A DNA stretch of 64,000 nt from Beta vulgaris subsp. vulgaris (GCF_026745355.1 NC_079203.1:43392077-43456076), one strand, 5' to 3'. Positions 34,705 to 47,082 are shown, numbered from the stretch's first letter. The notes: generated by a model not told the origin, from the sequence alone. Program-made: numbers and translations.

Positions 34705-37700
34705 TTAGCTTCTTCTGATCAAACTAACTTCATTCTGGAAAGGTGAAAAATTCTTGATTGGACAATCGTGAATTTGGTATTTAAATAGTTTCACTCGTAA
34801 GCCTTCTTCATCCTTTTCTCCTTTACGCTTTCTACAAGTCTCAATCACTGTGAAGTTAGAATTGCAGACAGTTTTGGCACCATCAATTGTATCAATCATC
34901 TCAAGATCCTCATTAGCACCACCATCTTCTCCCACCTTTTGATCAATGCAATTGTTACCATCTGGCTCTAAGTATATAGGCCCATTTATCATCTCTGAGA
35001 TGTAATTCATTGCTCTTTCAAGAAGCATTGAAAACTGATCATCATTGAAGCCTCTTAAAGCTTGACTCTTAAGGTGTACAAGCCATTCTGAAACAAAAGA
35101 ATTCACTATCAGAGTTTGCATAAGAATATCACAAACTGTCTACTTCCCCCGTTTCAATTTAGTTGTAACACATTTAAAATCACGGACTCCTAGGCAATTT
35201 TTTCGAGAGGAGAGAGATAGAGAGAGAAAATAAAAGGGTCCCATGTGATAAGAGAGAAATAGAGAGAATTTATTACCCAAAATGAAAGTGTCACAACTAA
35301 ATTCAAACTTCCTAAAATAGAAAGTGTCACAACTAAATTGAAAAGGAGGAAGTATATAAAATGGCTGAGTTGCCAGCATTCCTTTAGAATAAGGTGCAGC
35401 AAGTTCTTCAACGGAAATGAACTAATGATATAGAAAGTGCACAGAGCATGGGGGACACCGTATCATGTTTCATCCAAGTATGGCATGGCAGAAGATGCGG
35501 TGAAGCCTATGGCAGTAAAAAAAATATTAGGAGGGTCAAATGGCAGAACCACTCATGACTCACCCATAAATGCCACTGGAGTTGACAAATTTGTTTTATT
35601 TGCATCCTCTACCATCACAAATTGAGTAGATACCCACTTCAACAACTGACAGTGTATGAGAGATTCAGAGAAAGCTTTCGTGTACGAGATGACTTTAGTC
35701 TGGTCACCGTTATTCCTGCAGCCAAAATTTAATTAGAAGTCCTAGACATAACATAATTCTGGCTTCACAGTTAACAGTCTGTTTGGTCGGTGGTATAAAC
35801 GGCAGTACTGGTGATGTCTATTAGTGTAACTTCGTAAGAAAAGTCTTTAGTCAGTATCAATGCTTATTCATCCCCAAAAACATCTCTTTTTAACATAGAA
35901 TTTCATTACTATCAATTACCACTTTAGAAGGTGGTATTGAGTGGTAATGCAAGTTTATGAGCAAAATCACATAATTGAGGATGAAGTTTCATTATCATGG
36001 ACATTGCCAAGGGATTTTTTTTAAAATATTACACTAAAATTCACTAGCATTGTAGCATCTCTCATACCTTGCAAATTGCAGCCCCTTGTCTGCAACAAAC
36101 AGCCATGTTGTAGCAAGGCTGTTCAAGTGATGGCTACAAAGACGAGTTTCAAATCCTGGATTAAAGAAAGGATAGTCTACCAAAATGACAGCATCAAACA
36201 TGGCTTTTCGCAACAGAACTTCATCAACCACAGTCTGCAGACACCAATACCAACAGAAGCTAAATGTTTATATGAATGCAGATTATACATTACCTGTTAA
36301 AGGAAAGAGATTGTTTACCCATGAATGCGTTCCCATCATTTAAACAGCACAAAGGTCCAAGAAAGAGAGTGTTGTCTTATAATTCAAGTATCCAGTCCGC
36401 AAGGAACTCCTCTAACTGTACAGTGTACAGAAGACTAATAGCTGACTACAACTACTGATGAAGTAAACATATTGTGACACAGGGCTAAGTGATACGTTTC
36501 ACCTTCACATAACATTGATCTGATAATATCAGCGAAAGTTTGGAATTACTCATCTCAAAACGTGCAGAAAATATACACTTACCAGTAGAGAGTTAACAGG
36601 CAAACCGGACTCCAACAGCATCTTGAGAAGAGTATCTGTCAAAGATCCCCAATCAGATGTTTTCAGATTGTTTTGAATTATAGCAACTTTATTGATTCAG
36701 TATATATGAAAGGGTAAGGTGAAAAACTTTTCAAAAAAAAGAAGCAACTTTGGAGAGCACAAGAACCAGTTCTCATGAGAAAGCAAAAGAGAGTACACAA
36801 TATAACAAACATAAACCTTTAGAGATAGCAGCAAAGGGTAACAATTTCCAGTTCTCCGAACTCAAATCATATTAATACAATTAAGGTTTTACCTGGAAAG
36901 ACAATATGTAGGCCAAAACAACACCAAGAAAAGCATTAAAGATCCCACAGTTTGGCAAGGCCTATGGGATAAAATGAACCCATTCTAGCTTTAAGCAACT
37001 AAGAGTATATGAAGTTAATAGAGAGTCAAAGAGAATACATTTGCGGAAAGGGAAGTAGAAAAGAGATATGGAAAAAAGTAGTAGATGGTCAAAAGAGGAC
37101 CAGCAAGCAGAAGACTTAAGATTAGAGTGAACATGCACAAGAAAGGTATTAGGAACATAGGGACTGAGGTGCAATATGCTAAGAAGCCTAAGTTTATAGG
37201 TAAAAGAGGACCCTTCTACTGCACTAATAAATACATCCTTATAAACCATAGTTCTCTAAGGTCAACATAGTCTTTACAAAAACAAAAAAGGAATATGCAA
37301 TCCAAGTGGCCTCCTCGGAGAATGTCAGTTTCCTACCAGTTTGCATCATAAAACAGTCAATGTACACATCATCTGGATTTTGTCTAAGCTCAGAAAAGAG
37401 GTATTATTGCATAAGATAGTAACAACAATCATTCCCTAAAGCTTCTCAAAGCGGGAGAAAGATATGATCTATGGATCGTTCTTTTACAAAAGAGCAGAAG
37501 TGGACATTTATCTGGTTGCATTTCTTTTTAACAGCTATGCTCAGATCAAGCAGAGTTCCATAGGTATGCTTGATTCTGTCTTTCTCTTAAATCATTGAGA
37601 ATGAACAAGTACTATATTTGCCGCAACACATTTGTTTGGAAAGTACGCAGACTATATCATAGCAACAAAAGAGAAAGTTCACCAGAATAGATAATCCAAT

Positions 37701-38839
37701 CTCATAGAGCAAATGGTGTCACTCGGACAGGCCAATTTAATGAAGCACGCACTAATTGGTCACATTTAACAGAACACGAGAATAAACCAAATGCAAACAA
37801 GAGCAATAACTTCTCTATCTTGAAACATAGAGAAGATATAATTCAACAAAAAGAATATCACCCAAAAAAGTCACTAGATAGCTAAGCAAGTACTATCAAG
37901 AGTAAACTAGTACTACTATAGAAAAAGAAATTGTTAAATGTCTCAATAATAATAAAAAAAATCATCCAATTATAGAACATCCATAGCAAGTAAAATTCCC
38001 TCCAGAACAAGCTACAAGGAAATCTTACCAAAGAAGTAGCAACTTCTAAAGCCAGTAATAATATTAACAGCCAAGTTCAGGACATCTTTTTCCCGCTTCT
38101 CCTGTGAACCCTCCAAGCCAAACTTCAAGCAGAGACTAAGCAAAAAGGTCTGGCACATTACAATCCCAGCTAAAACACCAACCCTACTACCAACCCGAAG
38201 CCCATTGCGAACATCGTCACTAATCATTGGGAAAAACATCTTAAAATCATCCTCGAATTCGAAACCACTCTCCCTTCGTTGAGCCGTCCAAACTTTCACT
38301 AAGTCCACAAAACACGGCGAAAAAGCCAAACTATCATCATGATCATCCACCCCCTCATAACAACACAAGCTAATGAAACTCGTTAAACGATCGATCAAAC
38401 AGCCAATCTCTACAATAATAACTTTATCTAAGCTCAACCCAGTGTGTTTTCTCAAGTCCAAAACCAAATTATACAACTCAAAAAATAGTGGAGCTAAAAC
38501 AGCAACTTTTTTCAGACTACTACAACAAGGACCAGTGCTACTAACTAATAAGTGGAAAAGCTCTTTAAGAGCTAAAATTTTACCCAAATTATCATCTTGA
38601 ACAATCATATTTTTATGGGTATGAAAATTTACAGCTGAATGAAACCATATAACTTCAATGGGTGGGGAAGGCATAGTTTGAATTAAGCGGGAAAACATCA
38701 AATTGAAGTGAGAAAAATCAGAAGTTCCAGATTGTAGCTGAGATAAGAAAAGTTGAATTGATTCTTGTAACATGGGGTGGTAAAATTCAGTAGAAAATGT
38801 GCAAGTTTGATTTGGAGGGTTTATGGGATTTGCAGCCAT
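34705..38839 (-). CDS. Unrecognised plant protein, 521 aa, 5 coding exons
   Basis: Minus-strand exons 38029-38839, 36583-36635, 36068-36234, 35564-35715 and 34705-35087 join in phase through GT-AG introns to 521 codons. The long first exon (270 codons) begins MAANPINPPNQTCTFSTEF and is rich in Leu, Phe and Cys. It looks alpha-helical, with no signal peptide or clear membrane segment. Later exons read DTLLKMLLESGLPVNSLL, then KAMFDAVILVDYPFFNPGF, NNGDQTKVISYTKAF, and EWLVHLKSQALRGFNDDQF. An acidic stretch (about residues 440-465) is followed by CRKRKGEKDEE (about 479-489), which could be a nuclear localisation signal. I recognise no family or motif. The exon 4 donor (ATGG|GTGAGT) is inferred from phase; alternative splicing through the intron with TAG|GCTTCACC would end in a premature stop. 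Confidence 0.75.
35143..35352. mobile_element. Stowaway-like MITE in intron 4 of the 521-aa gene
   Basis: CTTCCCCCGTTTCAATTTAG at the left and its near-complement (CTAAATTGAAAAGGAGGAAG) at the right, flanked by TA (35141-35142 and 35353-35354). Confidence 0.8.
35776..36000. mobile_element. Diverged MITE in intron 3 of the 521-aa gene
   Basis: It shares the order GTTTGGT(C/T)GG, GGTGGTATTG(A/G)GTGGTAATG and AAGTTTCATTA(C/T)CAT with the element at 53737-54050 but lacks clean ends. Confidence 0.45.
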
Positions 38840-39189
38840 TTTTAAGCACGAAAAATGGGTGAATTGGGGAAATTAAATTGTGGGTTTGCTGAGAATTAGA
38901 GGGTTTTCGAAAGAAATTCAAGAAAATTAGATGTAAAATGTTTGATTACTTGGAATTTGATTGGGGAGTTTGAAACCCTAGGTTTGTGGGAATCGTGTGT
39001 GTGAAGTAGGAAAAGTGTGCGGTTTCTCTGTAACGGGCGAAAGAATTTGAATCTTTTTTTGGTGCCACTTTAAACTACAGGCAACAAGGTCTTTTTTTTT
39101 TCAAAATTATAGTCAACTATTTTCTTTATCTTATCCTGCCATTATAAAAAGAGAAAGCAAATTATTCTTTAAATGAACAATTGACCCTA
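38840..39189 (-). other. Upstream region of the 521-aa gene
   Basis: Probable 5' leader and promoter of the minus-strand gene. No clear TATA box was found; a T-run and low-complexity sequence lie near 39050-39110. Confidence 0.4.
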
Positions 39190-39634
39190 TTTGGCAAACA
39201 GAGTTTAGAGTTTAACTAATAAAGTTCAAAGTTTGGAGATGTTTGGTAATTGGATTTTGGAGCAAAAAGATAGGTTTGGACCACTTTTAGAGTTTTGACT
39301 AGTCAGAAACTCTAAAAGGGGAGTTTGGTAAACGAGAGTTTTAGAGAGAGTTTTGGAACGAAAACTCTAAAAATGAAAAAGCTCCTATTAGGAGCTTTTT
39401 CTTTAGAGGATTAGGTAGAAAAATATTTAATGACTTTTTTGCCCCTAATAATAATACTACACATATGTATGAAAATGTCTATAAATGTCATTTTACACAA
39501 ACAAATGGCAATAAGTTTTTAGTAATCAGTTAATTTTTACCACACACACTTATAAAAAACGTTGTCAAATCTGCTGAATAAAAAGTTAAAACTCTAACAG
39601 CAAACTCTAAACTCTATTTTCCAAATAGGCCTTT
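39190..39634 (-). mobile_element. MITE copy 1 of an AAACTCTAAA-type family
   Basis: Ends CTATTTGGCAAACAGAGTTTAG at the left and ACTCTATTTTCCAAATAG at the right, mutually inverted. The interior matches, in reverse, 39637-40003 and 60411-60828 through blocks such as AAAAAGCTCCTA, TTTTTGCC and CTGACTAGTCAAAACTC variants. Confidence 0.75.
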
Positions 39635-39636
39635 AG

Positions 39637-40003
39637 CTGTTAGAGTTTAGAGTCTGTTGTTGGAGTTTTAACTTTTTGTTCAGCAGATTTGATTGCTGAT
39701 TTGACAACTTTTTTTTATAAATGTATTTGGTAACAATACTGCTTGCTACAAGCTTATTGCCATTTGTTTGAGTAAAATGACATTTATAGACATTTTAATA
39801 CAATGTGTAGTAGTAGTTTTAGAGGCAAAAAAGTCATTGAACATATTAAGAGCTTTTTCATTTTGAGAGTTTTCATTCCAAAACTCTCTCTAAAACTCTA
39901 TTTTACCAAACTCTCCTTTTAGAGTTTTTGACTAATCAAAAACTCTCAAAGTGGTCCAAAACTCTCTCTTTTCTCCAAAATCTAATTGCCAAACCCCCCA
40001 TTA
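39637..40003 (+). mobile_element. MITE copy 2, head-to-head with copy 1
   Basis: Starts AGCTGTTAGAGTTTAGAGTC and ends TAATTGCCAAACCCCCC. It is about 45 bp shorter at its end than copy 1 and stops at the same place as the copy at 60411-60828. Confidence 0.7.
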
Positions 40004-40205
40004 ACTCCTGACAATTGGCATGTATATGTCCTCCAAAAAAAAAAACTCTTCATATATGTTACTATGTACATTAATTTTAACAATAATAATTAGGAAAATT
40101 TGGATTTTAATAATCTGATCTTTAATCATTGTAATTGAAACAATATCACTTATTAGTTATTTTTAATAACCCAACCTTTTAGTGGTATCCTCTCATTATG
40201 GTGAC

Positions 40206-40614
40206 TAGAGGTGTGCATCGATACAGGAATCGGCGAACCGGAATCTGATATTTTTTTGGACCGGGATCGGATTGGACCGGAATTTTTCCGGTCTGGTCTT
40301 GGACCTGTTGGACCGATTTTTTTTTTAACAAATTTTTTTAAAATTTTATATAAATATATATTTATAAACTAATTACAATAATCTTAAAGTAATAAATAGT
40401 AGGTTTTAAACTTTCTATTTTTTAAACTTTTTTTAACCTATTTTATTTTCTAAAGTAATAGAAATTCCGGTCCAAGCGGTATGGATAGAAAATTTTCAAG
40501 TTTGGACCAGACCGAACCGAAAATTCGGAATCAGTTTTTTTTGTGGACGAGGACCGGACCGGAATCTCCGGTCCGGTCTAAATTCCAGTTTAACCCTGAT
40601 TTTGCACAGCCCTA
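40206..40614. mobile_element. hAT MITE (409 bp) nested in the Mutator-like element
   Basis: Ends TAGAGGTGTGCA and TGCACAGCCCTA, flanked by an 8-bp duplication ATGGTGAC (40198-40205 and 40615-40622). The interior is rich in CCGG/GGACCGG palindromic blocks. Confidence 0.88.
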
Positions 40615-40749
40615 ATGGTGACTAGTGACTTGAACTTTCAACTATTTTTTTTTCCTCCTCCTACTCGTTTTTCTCTCCTCCCCTTTCACCTCCATATCTA
40701 GTTTGACCCACCCTTCCCTTCCACCAGCCCTACCCCAGCCACCACACCA

Positions 40750-41075
40750 ACCCCCCCCCCCCCCCCCAAAAAAAGCCACCACCCCCCTTCAAAACAGGCT
40801 TCACCACCCTAGCCACCAGCCTCCCCACCTCGAAATCAACCCCCCCTCCGAAATAAGCCTCAACCCCCCCCCTCGAAATAAGCCTCCCCCCCCTCTCTGG
40901 AAATTAGCCCCAGTCCACCACTAAATTAGCCTCCTACCCCTGAAATAAACCCACATCCCCCTGAAATTAGCCTTTATCCAACCCGAAATCAGCCCCCAAT
41001 CCCCCTCCCTCCAATCAGCCCCAATCCCCCCCCAAAGTTAGCCCCACCCGAAATACATCCCCCCCCCCGAAAAAA
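40750..41075 (+). repeat. C-rich tract with GAAAT(A/C)AGCC minisatellite
   Basis: Runs of up to 18 C are followed by about ten degenerate units of CGAAATNAGCC plus a C-rich spacer of variable length. The proline-rich open frame at 40703-40924 is a product of this composition. Confidence 0.75.
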
Positions 41076-42046
41076 AAACCTTCGAACATCATACTTGCTA
41101 GGAACCAACAGTTCTCTTTTACCAAGGGAACTCTACTGCATCACTTCATCAAATACCAACCTATAACACTCATTTGTCGTGCTCCATTTATCGCTGCGAC
41201 TTTGTGGTCAGCCTAAAATAGAACCTTAGCAGTCAAATGGGCTAAAATGAACGTTATGACCACTGCAAACGAAAAAAAAATCGATATGGGCCAAAACTTT
41301 TCTTTGTTGCTGCCACATCCTACGAAGTCGTCGATTTGTGTGGATGTCTCTTGTTTGGAGTAGAACCATGAGTTGTTCACGCTTTGACAGTTGTGGTTCT
41401 TGGTTGGGGGTCATTACAGGTGATTTATTACGGGGAGATGTTTTCGGACAAATTGGTATCTGCGAGTTTTGGGTATGGGGTGAGATGGGTGTGATGAAAA
41501 GGGCAGAATCGTACTATTTGTTGAACTTAATGGAATTAGATGTGCTGGTGATGGAGGATTGCTAACCACAGGGTATCAGTAGTGGTAAATTGTTGATGGG
41601 TGGTAGTAAGTGACCGTTTAGTGGTGGTAGGTGATGAGTTGTGTGAGGAGGCAAAACTTGATGTGGAATTAAGTGATGGTGAATAGCCTGGCAGTAGTGG
41701 AATGGAAGTAGGGAGAAAAAGGGGATCGTTGAAGGGTAACGGTGGCCGGTGTGCAAGGACAGATAAAGGTGGAGTTGGAATGGGAGGGAGAAAGATGGGT
41801 CGTGGTGGCCGGTAGGGTATTATAGAGAAGGGGGTTTTCTAAATTCAAAGTAAAGTTAAAAAAATGATATGACCAATGAGAGTTTGACACGTGTCACACT
41901 TGACCTGTTATGTCGTTCATAAACAGGTCAAGGACAATTATAAGAAGACACCAACAAAGGTTGGATTATTGAAAAATAACTCATAAGTGGGATTGTTTTA
42001 AGAAAATCACTTAAATATTGGATTATTAAAATTCAATTTTCCTAAT

Positions 42047-44146
42047 AACTATCCATACTAGGCCTCCTCTTCTCCCCCTCTCTCCTCATCATCCTAAAAA
42101 ATCATAATCCTTTCCTTCCAGATCAAGGATGACATCATTCTTTCGGTAGGGTTAAGCCCCCAATTTTTCTTTTTTCTAGTCTTTATCCATTCTCTCTCTT
42201 TTTGAGAGTTTTTTTACCCAAATTTGGGGTTCTTCTCTACTTTTACAGGAGATTGGAGTTTGATTTATTCTCTTCTTACGTGGAAGTTTGATAAATGCTA
42301 TTGGAGTTGTGGCTGAAGTTTGAGACTATCAATATAAACATATTGGGAACTCGGATGCGGTCAACATGATTAGATCAATAATGTTCTACCCTAAACTATG
42401 TCAGGATGATAGACATCCCCATCAGTAGTAGATTGATTCAGCACATCAAGGGGATTGCACTGTGTTACTCGATCTGATTCATTATAGTTTCTTTCAAGAC
42501 GAGTTTGTTTTAATATTGTATTATTGTCTGATAGAATCTTATTTTTCTTTAGGACTTGTTATAAATAATGTTCGGTCTACGTACAATTAATGGAATTTTT
42601 CTTTTTGTAAAAAAAAACGTATATGAATTTTAGCATAAAAGATAATACAAATTATTAGAATAGGCGGTCTAATATTAACATAAAATTAGATGAACTCAAG
42701 ACTGGATTTTTCAAACAAGCCTATTCCATTTCAATCTAACCCAACACTATCCTAATCATCCCTTCTTTTCTCCTTCATTTTTTTCTTGATTATCGAACTA
42801 TAACAGATAATTTCAGAAAAAATAACTCGATAGTTTTACCGAACGGATTAAACTAGTCAATAAATGTATTAAAGAATGTCATTACTGAATAGATTAAACT
42901 GGTCACGAAATATATTAACCTGGTCCCTAGATAGATTAAACTAGTCACTATATTAAAAAAAGTGGTATGTTCTCCTCTTAATACTGGGCTTTGGTCGTGC
43001 CTAATTTTAAGTCAAAATTAGGCGGTCTCTTACAAGACCAACTGAAAAAATAAACACTAGGGTACATGCATGAGTACATCCAAATATCTAATTTTGTGTA
43101 TGTGTTCATTATTTCCTTACTAGTTAATGGGTAATTTTACTTTCAACCCGATTATTTTCAGACCATGTCACGGGTCTATTCATCGTATTGCCTCGTGTCA
43201 ATGCAAGTTTCGGGACCGATTTAGTCTGTTGTAATTGATTTGATCCAAATATCAAATCAAGCAATTATATGTGCTTGGGACAAGGAGGCACGGGGATCAT
43301 ATTTAATTGGGACCCAATCTACTTGTCCAAAAGAAGGTGAAAAGCCATAAAAAAACACTTCCATACTTGTATTCAAATATGATACACTAGAAAAATATTT
43401 TTTAGTTCAAGACCATTTCGATTGGGTGGTTACCCAGTCGATCATATTCTATAACTTTCGGTTGATCCTAATTAGATTATATCAAACTTTATAACTTCGA
43501 GTTTTTTGGGTTTGTTTGCCATTGGTTCATTTTGAGTTTGATTAGACCAACATGTAAATCTCGGGTTTTTTAAGATTCAGGTTTTTGTTGGATCACTAGT
43601 TGTTAGGCCTTAGCAATACCCATAGTTGTTTGATAAGACTCTGTCATATAATTGTTTGGGTTGGCAATTGTCGTTTTATCATAAGTAGAAATTATAGCTT
43701 GATTGTTTGATAATGACTTGCACATCAAGGAATAAAGAGTTTGAGACCTCTTATAGTTATTTTGGGAGGAATGAAGGACGACACATAATACTTGTATACA
43801 AATGGGGTGACCTTTATAAGAAAAGGAAATACTAATTAGTTTGACACTCTTATGAACTATTGGGTTAACTTCAAATGGATATTTCTCACAGCACACTAAA
43901 TATTTTGGGAAGATTCAACTTGGAGATGAAAATATGGCTCTCTAGCTTTCCAACGCCTGATCAAAAGCTCAATTTCGATAAAAATGAGTGAGATATAGTC
44001 TTTTGTAAATAAGGTTACACATCTAACGTGCGTGCACAACCACATCGTGGGGCGAGCCACATATAAGAATTTGTCTTTTTCTATTATTCCAAGTCATATT
44101 TAACTCTTTGTTTAGCTGCAGGAGTTCTTCTTATTGAAAAATACTA
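42047..44146. other. Intergenic, no gene seen
   Basis: AT-rich; no open frame with coding signal. A CT-rich leader-like stretch (42060-42200) has no coding sequence behind it. Confidence 0.45.
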
Positions 44147-44394
44147 CTCCCTCTATTCCTGATCCATTTTTCAATCTACATACTGTTATTTTTCTAGTTT
44201 TAATAATATGACTCGTCTATTTTTTTTTACCTTTTCATCTATGTGGTTCGTTATTTTTTAATATAATAACCCATCTTATAATTTATCTCTCCATCTTTAA
44301 ATTTTTCTTTCTTAGTTTTCAATTTTCTCTCACACTTTTGGACTTCATTCTTGGTTCTCCCACAAAGTGAAGTGAGTAAAAAAGAAATAGAGGG
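44147..44394. mobile_element. Stowaway-like MITE
   Basis: CTCCCTCTATTCCTGATCC at the left faces AAAAAAGAAATAGAGGG at the right, with TA before the left end. Confidence 0.6.
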
Positions 44395-44956
44395 ATATAA
44401 TATAGGCTCAAAATTCTATGTATTTGGTGCTCTATAATGTTAGTTATGCCATCTTAGAGGTGAAATAAGTTGTTGTATGTTGATGCTGGAAGTTTGGTGC
44501 TTGATTAAGAGTTTATTCTTCTTGCATGTTTTGTTTGTTTGAGATTCTTAACGTTGGATATGGTTATAATGCTGATTGATGATGTAGTGTAGGCACTAAA
44601 CTTGTTATCGTTAAACCTTTGAATTTTGTGTCCATATATGTGCTAATTAGTTGAGAAATGAATTTGCATGTATATTATATGTCTGAATACAAAAGAAAGT
44701 ATGTTAAATACTCCTTCAGTTCTTTGAAAATTGCCATATTCTTATTTTATTACTTCATTTGTTTTTAGTGATTTGCTACCTTGTTATGGGCACAAATTTA
44801 GAGGAAAGAAGGAAAGGTGTGGTGATGACTATAACTTAATAGCAAAATCGTAAATATTTGAAAGATATAGCTAGAAAGATGACAAAAATGAATGGGAACA
44901 TTGATACTTTTTTGTGGGTCACGATTACCAAATAAATTAAAGAACTGTATCAAGTA

Positions 44957-45535
44957 CTCCATCCTTCCATTTTCCTTATTTCCACTTTTGAACATTACTT
45001 TTTACTCTCTCCTCCACTTTTTCACATGTGTTTTTGACACCCTCATTCAATGTTCCTTCAATCTCATTGGTTGGGTGTAAAAAAATATTTTTTACTTTCT
45101 CTCTCCTCTTTTCACATGCACACCCATTTAATATTCTAATTCTTTTTTTAATTACAATAATTCCAAAAAATACAACAACTCCCAATGCAAGTACATAATA
45201 ATTATCTATACTAATATATTAAAAGGCGTGCGTAAACCAGGAACGATGCCACGTGGCGCTCTCCCTAGGGAGTTTTAGTTCATGTAATCCATGTACAATA
45301 AAAAAAAATTAGAAATTACATAATATAGGTTTTGATCCCGTGACCTCAAGTTCATGCACTAAAGTTTTAACCACTAGACCAAATTGTATTTAGTGCTATC
45401 ATATCAAAGTACAATATTAATAAATGAAATTATTCTTACCCGGGGGCCGGGGCATAGCCCGGGCCTAATAACTAGTTGTTTCCTTAATTCCCGTACCCAA
45501 AGTGAAACGAAAATTATAAAATGGGACGGAGGGGG
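44957..45535. mobile_element. Stowaway-like MITE split by a Helitron
   Basis: CTCCATCCTTCCATTTTCC at the left faces ATAAAATGGGACGGAGGGGG at the right, with TA on both sides (44955-44956 and 45536-45537). Removing the Helitron at 45205-45475 brings the two halves to about 308 bp, a normal Stowaway size. Confidence 0.7.
45205..45475 (+). mobile_element. Non-autonomous Helitron (271 bp)
   Basis: Starts TCTATACTAATATATTAAAA and ends with a GC-rich hairpin (GGGGC ATA GCCC within CCGGGGCATAGCCCGG) followed by CTAATAACTAG. It sits between A (45204) and T (45476), as Helitrons do. The interior holds GTGACCTCAAG and CCACTAGACCAA, a motif pair common in small plant Helitrons. Confidence 0.85.
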
Positions 45536-45539
45536 TAAA

Positions 45540-46122
45540 AAGGAACATTCATTTATGAAAAATGTAGCTAAGTAAAAGGGAATAATTTACTAAGAGTCAG
45601 CCCCGGCACAAACAATATTGAGGTCTCGTGCTAAAGTCAAAAAATAAGTACCTATAAAATCTATCTCGGAGGCTTCTAAATTGTTTCAAAATAATTTAAA
45701 GGTATAATTTTTTCAAAAATATTAGAACGCAGAATAACACCTATAAAATCTATCTTGCGAGTTTCTAAATTTTCCAATAATCATGGCTTATAAAACCATT
45801 ACATTTTCATTGAGTTTACACCAACAAAGCACACATATAATAAAATCAATATACATTTTCTCCAACAAACTTCCCTAACATAATATAAATCCATATTCAA
45901 TCAGACAAAGCCCATAGATAAATCACTAAAAATATATAAAAGAATCTCAAACTCAACAAAATTAAGAACCCACATTTTTCTAACACACATAGAAATCACT
46001 GATAAGAATAATCTTCAATGAGATTATCCAAATTAATTAAAAAACCCAACTTCACATAAATAAATCCCACACAAGAATTCACTAAAAATTCCACATCCAA
46101 CTTAATTCCATTTATAAAAAGA
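45540..46122. other. Intergenic, no gene seen
   Basis: A-rich sequence without coding signal; CACCTATAAAATCTATCT-like blocks recur at 45650 and 45738. Confidence 0.4.
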
Positions 46123-47082
46123 GGAAATTACCTCATATACCTCTGAGATTTGACGTAATTCTCAAATTATCCCTCACATTTGGGGAATTCCTTAAATACC
46201 CCTAAACTTTAACTTTGTGTTCAAAATACCTTACTGCTAACTGAACCCTAATGCCTTTAGTTTTTTTCTCTTTTTCTCCTCGATTTTTTCTCTCTCTCTC
46301 CTCCCACCACCCTTCATTAATTACTATATAAAGCTCCAAGCTTTCTCTCTCCTCGCACCTCGATTCATTTCTCTCTCCGCCCAAAGATTTCACAAATCCC
46401 AAACTAAAAACTCCATTAAACCTTTTCTTTTCTACTTCTCTTCACTTTCTCTCCTCTCACAATTTATATCTGAAAGAGATGTTTTGTTGGTTGGGAATGC
46501 TAAATCTACTCGAATCTTCATCTTAGTAACTCTTGTGGGATCTCACGAATTTTGTGCAAATCATACGGGTTGAGCCCCCAAATTTTGAGAATTTAAGAAC
46601 AGTAATTTGTAATTTTTGATGTTTTAGATAATAATGGTGGCTGCCATTTCTATAGTTTTGCAAGATCCATTAAAAGGTTCATCTCAACAAGGAAGTGAAG
46701 CTCATGGTAGGTTGCCGTTGTTGCCATCACAGAGAAAAATTAGAGATCATTGTGCTGCTCTTCTAGACCTAGAGTGAGAGAATTGGACTAGAGGATACAG
46801 AAAGAATAGATGGAAGATGAAGACTGGAAGGAGAGATAAATGCATGGAGGTAGGAGGAAAGAGAAAGCTTGAAGCTTTAGATAGTCATTAATGGAGGATG
46901 GTGGGAGGAGGGAGAGAAAATCGAGGAGAAAGAGAAAAAAGACTAACGCTGTTAGGGTTCCGTTAGCAGTAAGGGTATTTTTGAGCATAAAGTCAAAGTT
47001 AATGGATATCTGAGTAATTTCCCAAATGTGAGGGGAAATTTGAGAATTACGTCAAACCTTAGGGGTACTTGAGGAAATTTCC
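46123..47082. mobile_element. Long-TIR Mutator-like element, about 960 bp
   Basis: The left arm (GGAAATTACCTCATATACC, TTTGACGTAATTCTCAAATT, TTACTGCTAACTGAACCCTA) is inverted at the right end (AGGGTTCCGTTAGCAGTAAG, AATTTGAGAATTACGTCAAA, GAGGAAATTTCC). Similarity continues for about 270 bp per arm. The flanking 9-mers ATAAAAAGA and CTAAAAAAA agree at 7 of 9 positions, a possible decayed duplication. No transposase or recognisable captured gene. Confidence 0.7.

Larger units (their letters stand above)
40089..42046. mobile_element. Long-TIR Mutator-like element, about 2 kb, no transposase
   Basis: The left 110 bp (from ATTAGGAAAATTTGGATTTT through TTATTAGTTATTTTTAATAA to CCTTTTAGTGGTATCC) align with the reverse complement of the right end (ATTAGGAAAATTGAATTTTA, GAGTTATTTTTCAATAA, CCTTTGTTGGTGTC). 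Long terminal inverted repeats with a non-coding interior fit a non-autonomous or Pack-type Mutator-like element. I could not identify a clean 9-bp target duplication. A hAT MITE (40206-40614) lies inside the left terminal repeat. Confidence 0.65.

Noticed and set aside
35440..35563. Extra exon in intron 4 of the 521-aa gene (GCTTCACCGCATC...)
   Set aside because: In the phase set by exon 4 it meets a stop after about 15 codons, whereas direct joining of exons 4 and 5 keeps the frame open to a natural stop.
40703..40924. Proline-rich open frame
   Set aside because: Composition artefact of the C-rich minisatellite; no start context, domain or conservation signal.
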